From the NCBI GenBank assembly GCA_050283925.1, contig JBNOAI010000007.1, positions 186,001 to 250,000 of the forward strand: DNA of 64,000 bases, written 5' to 3'. Each line of letters begins with the position of its first letter. Position 1 is the stretch's first letter. Under the pieces are notes generated by a model. That model did not search any database. It saw only the letters and a list, made by a program, of their open reading frames with translations, and was not told the origin of the DNA. Positions 61,331 to 64,000 of this stretch are shown one piece after another. The DNA comes from ZC4RG25 sp023428365 (GTDB lineage Bacteria; Pseudomonadota; Alphaproteobacteria; Rhizobiales; Hyphomicrobiaceae). The translations under genes were made by a program, and so were the position numbers.

Positions 61331-62566
61331 CTATTCGCAGAAATTGCCTCTCCGGCGCTCGGCCATGTCCAAGTGGAAATGGTTGCGGTGGGCTTCATTG
61401 GCTTCAGGACCGAGAACGGTGCCGAAACGCTTGCAAGCGGCCGTGTGTAAAGCCCTCAGAAATTCGCCTTTCTTATCGATTGGAGGTGTGAGCGGCATGA
61501 TCGCAGGGGCCGGTGTCGGCTTGCCTAGATTGCTCGGTGGTTCGCTCGGCGGTGCGGTTGCCTTCGCGGTTTTCTCGCGGTTGCGTGACCGTGGCGGGGG
61601 CACGCCATCAATCAGGGTACCCTGGCGAAAACCGAGCCGGTCGGGCAGCAAGGCAGGCCTTTCGGACGGCGCGGATGACGGCTGGGCGGATGCAATGGGT
61701 TTCGGTGGGCTTTCGGCAGGCTGCTCAACAATCCCTGGAGTTTTACCGCGTGCCTTGGCCTTATCCGCGGCTTTCTTCTCTTCGGCGGCCTTCTTTTCCT
61801 CCGCCTTACGCTTCTCCTCAGCCTTTATGGCAGCCGCGATGGCGGCGCGGATGTCGCGCTCGGTCGGTCCCCAGTTGGCCAGAAGGTCGATTTCCGTACC
61901 CTTATCGGTAATGAACCGGCCCAGATCGATGGCGTTGGCGCGACCGTGTTCGCTGAGACGCGTGCGCTTGCGCCCGTACGCGTTGCGGCAGGAATAGGAA
62001 CTCATCGTCGAGAGGCGAATGACCTTCTCGTTGAAGTGCAGCCTTGCGAGCGGCTGAACATCCTCCTTCATCCACTCGGCGAGCTTCACGACCATGTCGC
62101 ACGTCACCGTTACGGGCGGCGACAGGGTAACTTCCGGATTGCTGCCGATGCTGATCAGTTCGACGGGAGCCGGTGCACCGCATTCCCCGCTCTTGATCGG
62201 TTCCGCCGGCACGACAACAGCTGCGATGCCACGAAGTGCCTGCTCGCAATACGCCTTCGCCTCGGCGATTTCCTCCGGAGACCACGCATCTGGTGGCTTG
62301 GTGGCAGCTTCCGCCTCGGCCTTGGCATCGGGTACAGTCTTGGGCCAGTTCGGCTCGGCTTTGGCTGCCGGCGCACGTCCCGGCTTTGGCACCGGATCGG
62401 GTGGGATGACTTGCGCCGAGACGGTTTGCGACGAACCGCCCGCCTGCGCGAGGCGTAAAGGTTCTTCACCGTGGGAAGGGCGCGTATTGGAAACGGCCGC
62501 GACAGCAATGGCGCCGAGGACAAGGAGAGACAGCCGCGTGCTTAGTGTCGCCGCATTCAACCGCAT
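61331..62566 (-). CDS. Extensin-like family protein with interrupted domain
   Basis: A 411-residue secreted protein. After a signal-type helix (LSLLVLGAIAVAAVSNT) and a proline-rich spacer comes an extensin-like C-terminal domain, a family resembling D-Ala-D-Ala peptidases: SSYSCRNAYGRKRTRLSEHGRANAIDLGRF (SEHxxxxAIDL, metal-type residues), then a late HRNHFHLDMAERRRGNFC. Between the two conserved parts lies about 120 residues of lysine-, alanine- and glutamate-rich, then proline-rich sequence. A role in the cell envelope is likely; the enzyme activity is not proven. Confidence 0.85.
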   Translation of the reverse strand: MRLNAATLSTRLSLLVLGAIAVAAVSNTRPSHGEEPLRLAQAGGSSQTVSAQVIPPDPVPKPGRAPAAKAEPNWPKTVPDAKAEAEAATKPPDAWSPEEIAEAKAYCEQALRGIAAVVVPAEPIKSGECGAPAPVELISIGSNPEVTLSPPVTVTCDMVVKLAEWMKEDVQPLARLHFNEKVIRLSTMSSYSCRNAYGRKRTRLSEHGRANAIDLGRFITDKGTEIDLLANWGPTERDIRAAIAAAIKAEEKRKAEEKKAAEEKKAADKAKARGKTPGIVEQPAESPPKPIASAQPSSAPSERPALLPDRLGFRQGTLIDGVPPPRSRNREKTAKATAPPSEPPSNLGKPTPAPAIMPLTPPIDKKGEFLRALHTAACKRFGTVLGPEANEAHRNHFHLDMAERRRGNFCE

Positions 62567-62699
62567 CGTTGGTTCCGATTGGTGTGTCTGTGGTCGACTC
62601 TCATTGCCCCTCTATTTTGACGTGCGAGCCTTGCCTGATCAGAGCCACATCTATAGGTGCATTCGTGGTGCAATAAAGGTCACATCGCGGTGAGCCGCG

Positions 62700-62705
62700 T
62701 ATAAT
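62700..62705 (+). promoter_or_regulatory. Candidate -10 element
   Basis: A perfect TATAAT at 62700-62705 lies 25 bases before the ATG of the gene at 62731. The -35 position is weak (about three of six bases). Confidence 0.45.
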
Positions 62706-62730
62706 GCACACGAAGTAGATATGGCAGCGC

Positions 62731-63843
62731 ATGATGACTGAGGCAATCCGTTCGACAGCTGAAGACGTGGACGTGGCAATTGGTTCCAATGGTGCGCTGG
62801 GAACCATTGCTCTGAACCGTCCGCGAGCGCGCAATGCGATCACGGCGGACATGCGGTCACGTATTGCTGCTGCGTTTCCAAACTATGCCCGTGACCCGAA
62901 CATCTACGCTGTGATGATCAGCTCGAATGTGCCCGGAATTTTCTCTGCGGGCGGTGATTTGCGCGAACTCTCGGCGCTCGTTGAGAGTAACTTTGAGGGT
63001 GCGAAACGACTGTTGGCCGACAAATACGCGCTCGTTTGGCTGCAGGAATGCTTCTCCAAACCGACTGTGTCTCTGATCGACGGCATCGTGATGGGGAACG
63101 GCGTTGCACTGACGATGTTTGGGACGCATCGCGTTGCCGGCGAACGCTACGAGTTTGCCATGCCCGAAGCTGCGGTCGGTTGCCATCCCGACGACGGAAT
63201 GGCTTCGGTCTTTGCTCGGATGCCGGGGCATATCGGCATGTATCTCGGGCTCACCGGGCGCAGAATTGGACGCGCAGATGCGTATGCGCTGGGTCTCGTC
63301 ACCCATTGCATCCCGGCTGCACGCTTTGCGGAGATTTCCGCGGGGCTCGCCGATGCCGACCCGGTCGATCCATTGCTGGATGATCGCCACGAGCATCCAG
63401 GCGAGGGCGATCTGCATCGCAGACGTGATCTGATCGAGACCTGCTTCGGTGCTCCGACGCTCGAGGATGTTCTAGCTCGGCTCAAAGAACGCTCCCAAGG
63501 GAGTGGTGAAGACAGGTCGTGGTGTGGTGGTGTTCTGGCGGACTTGCAGCAACGCTCGCCAACAGCCCTGGCGATCATATTTCGGCATATCCGAGGGTCG
63601 GCGGAGCGCGATTTGCGCCAGACGCTCGCAACCGACTACCGGCTCGCTTGCCAGCTCGTGCAATGCCACGATTTCGCGGAAGGTGTGCGTGCAGTGCTGA
63701 AAGATAAGGATAATACGCCGCGATGGTCACCAAGCCGGGTGGAAATGGTTGATCAGGCAAATTTAGAAAGCTGGCTTGCTCCCACAGCAGCGGTCGAGCT
63801 TAATCTTCCAACGCGTGAGGAGATGCAGGCCGCTCGCGTATGA
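62731..63843 (+). CDS. 3-hydroxyisobutyryl-CoA hydrolase-like enoyl-CoA hydratase/isomerase
   Basis: A 370-residue crotonase-superfamily enzyme. The oxyanion region is FSAGGDLRELSALV near residue 72. The acid residues lie in the block MPEAAVGCHPDDGMASVFARMPGHIGMYLGLTGRRIGRADAYALGLVTH. The C-terminal extension, including FAEGVRAVLKDKDNTPRWSPSRVEMV, is typical of 3-hydroxyisobutyryl-CoA hydrolases of valine breakdown and not of plain enoyl-CoA hydratases (about 260 residues). No partner valine genes are seen; the true substrate could differ. Confidence 0.85.
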   Translation: MMTEAIRSTAEDVDVAIGSNGALGTIALNRPRARNAITADMRSRIAAAFPNYARDPNIYAVMISSNVPGIFSAGGDLRELSALVESNFEGAKRLLADKYALVWLQECFSKPTVSLIDGIVMGNGVALTMFGTHRVAGERYEFAMPEAAVGCHPDDGMASVFARMPGHIGMYLGLTGRRIGRADAYALGLVTHCIPAARFAEISAGLADADPVDPLLDDRHEHPGEGDLHRRRDLIETCFGAPTLEDVLARLKERSQGSGEDRSWCGGVLADLQQRSPTALAIIFRHIRGSAERDLRQTLATDYRLACQLVQCHDFAEGVRAVLKDKDNTPRWSPSRVEMVDQANLESWLAPTAAVELNLPTREEMQAARV

Positions 63844-64000
63844 TGTCATAACCTGTAATAGTGTTGAATTTTCCTCGGATATTTACTTGATTTTAACTGC
63901 GTATATTAGGCTAAGCTTCAAGTCTTTCCGTCTAACTGCCCTGGTAAATGCTGTTAAGGGCGTATGGCCCGCGTAAAATAAGCCGGGGACAAGCATGACG
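63844..64000. other. Intergenic tail of the window
   Basis: AT-rich to about 63930 with no gene. An ATG at 63995, eight bases after CGGGG, could be the start of the next gene, but only two codons are visible. Confidence 0.4.

Overview
The window comes from the chromosome of an alphaproteobacterium, most likely of the order Hyphomicrobiales (Rhizobiales). This rests on gene content: an FtcR/Rem-type flagellar regulator, the alphaproteobacterial flagellin regulators FlaF and FlbT, the periplasmic motor proteins MotC and MotE, the MotD form of FliK, a Bpt-type leucyltransferase close to parC and hemB, and two full TTAA-N7-TTAA sites of the kind bound by the master regulator CtrA. By eye the DNA is moderately GC-rich and even. 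I saw no rRNA, tRNA, insertion sequence, prophage or CRISPR array. The family and genus cannot be fixed from the sequence alone.

Region 1 (1-9611, all minus strand) is catabolic. An operon reads leftward from a strong sigma70-type promoter at 7566-7594: a GntR/FCD repressor, a CaiB/BaiF CoA-transferase, a carboxyltransferase subunit, a biotin carboxylase, a 73-residue biotin carrier, a second carboxyltransferase and an NMT1-like periplasmic substrate-binding protein cut by the window edge. Together they look like uptake of a small acid, its activation as a CoA thioester and biotin-dependent carboxylation. The substrate is unknown. A separate acetyl-CoA hydrolase/transferase-family gene follows. 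Region 2 (10211-14380) holds a membrane GGDEF-EAL protein, a possible small membrane protein, a TauE/SafE permease and an unrecognised protein with a CtrA-type site upstream.

Region 3 (15014-47672) is a nearly complete flagellar island. Block A (plus) runs ftcR, flgE, flgK, flgL, flaF, flbT, flgD, fliQ, flhA, fliR, a coiled-coil protein, flgJ-like, flgN-like and a small membrane protein. A minus-strand unit (DUF1217 gene, flgF, fliI) diverges from block B (plus) across a CtrA-type site. Block B runs motA, fliM, fliN, fliG, flhB, an orphan gene, flgB, flgC, fliE, flgG, flgA, flgI, motE, flgH, fliL, fliP, one flagellin, then fliF, fliH, motB, motC and motD/fliK. Start and stop codons overlap widely. 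Not seen: fliD, fliS, fliO, a clear fliJ, visN/visR and chemotaxis genes. The flagellin leader can fold, and FlbT, a known post-transcriptional regulator of flagellin, is encoded in the same island.

Region 4 (47894-52285) is sulfur assimilation: a 2Fe-2S ferredoxin, cysG, a DUF2849 gene, a sulfite/nitrite reductase and a DUF934 gene. Region 5 (52282-63843) is mixed housekeeping: a class II aldolase, secreted proteins of unknown role, parC, bpt, a LivH-type permease with a lipoprotein-like N-terminus, hemB, an extensin-like protein and a 3-hydroxyisobutyryl-CoA hydrolase-like enzyme.
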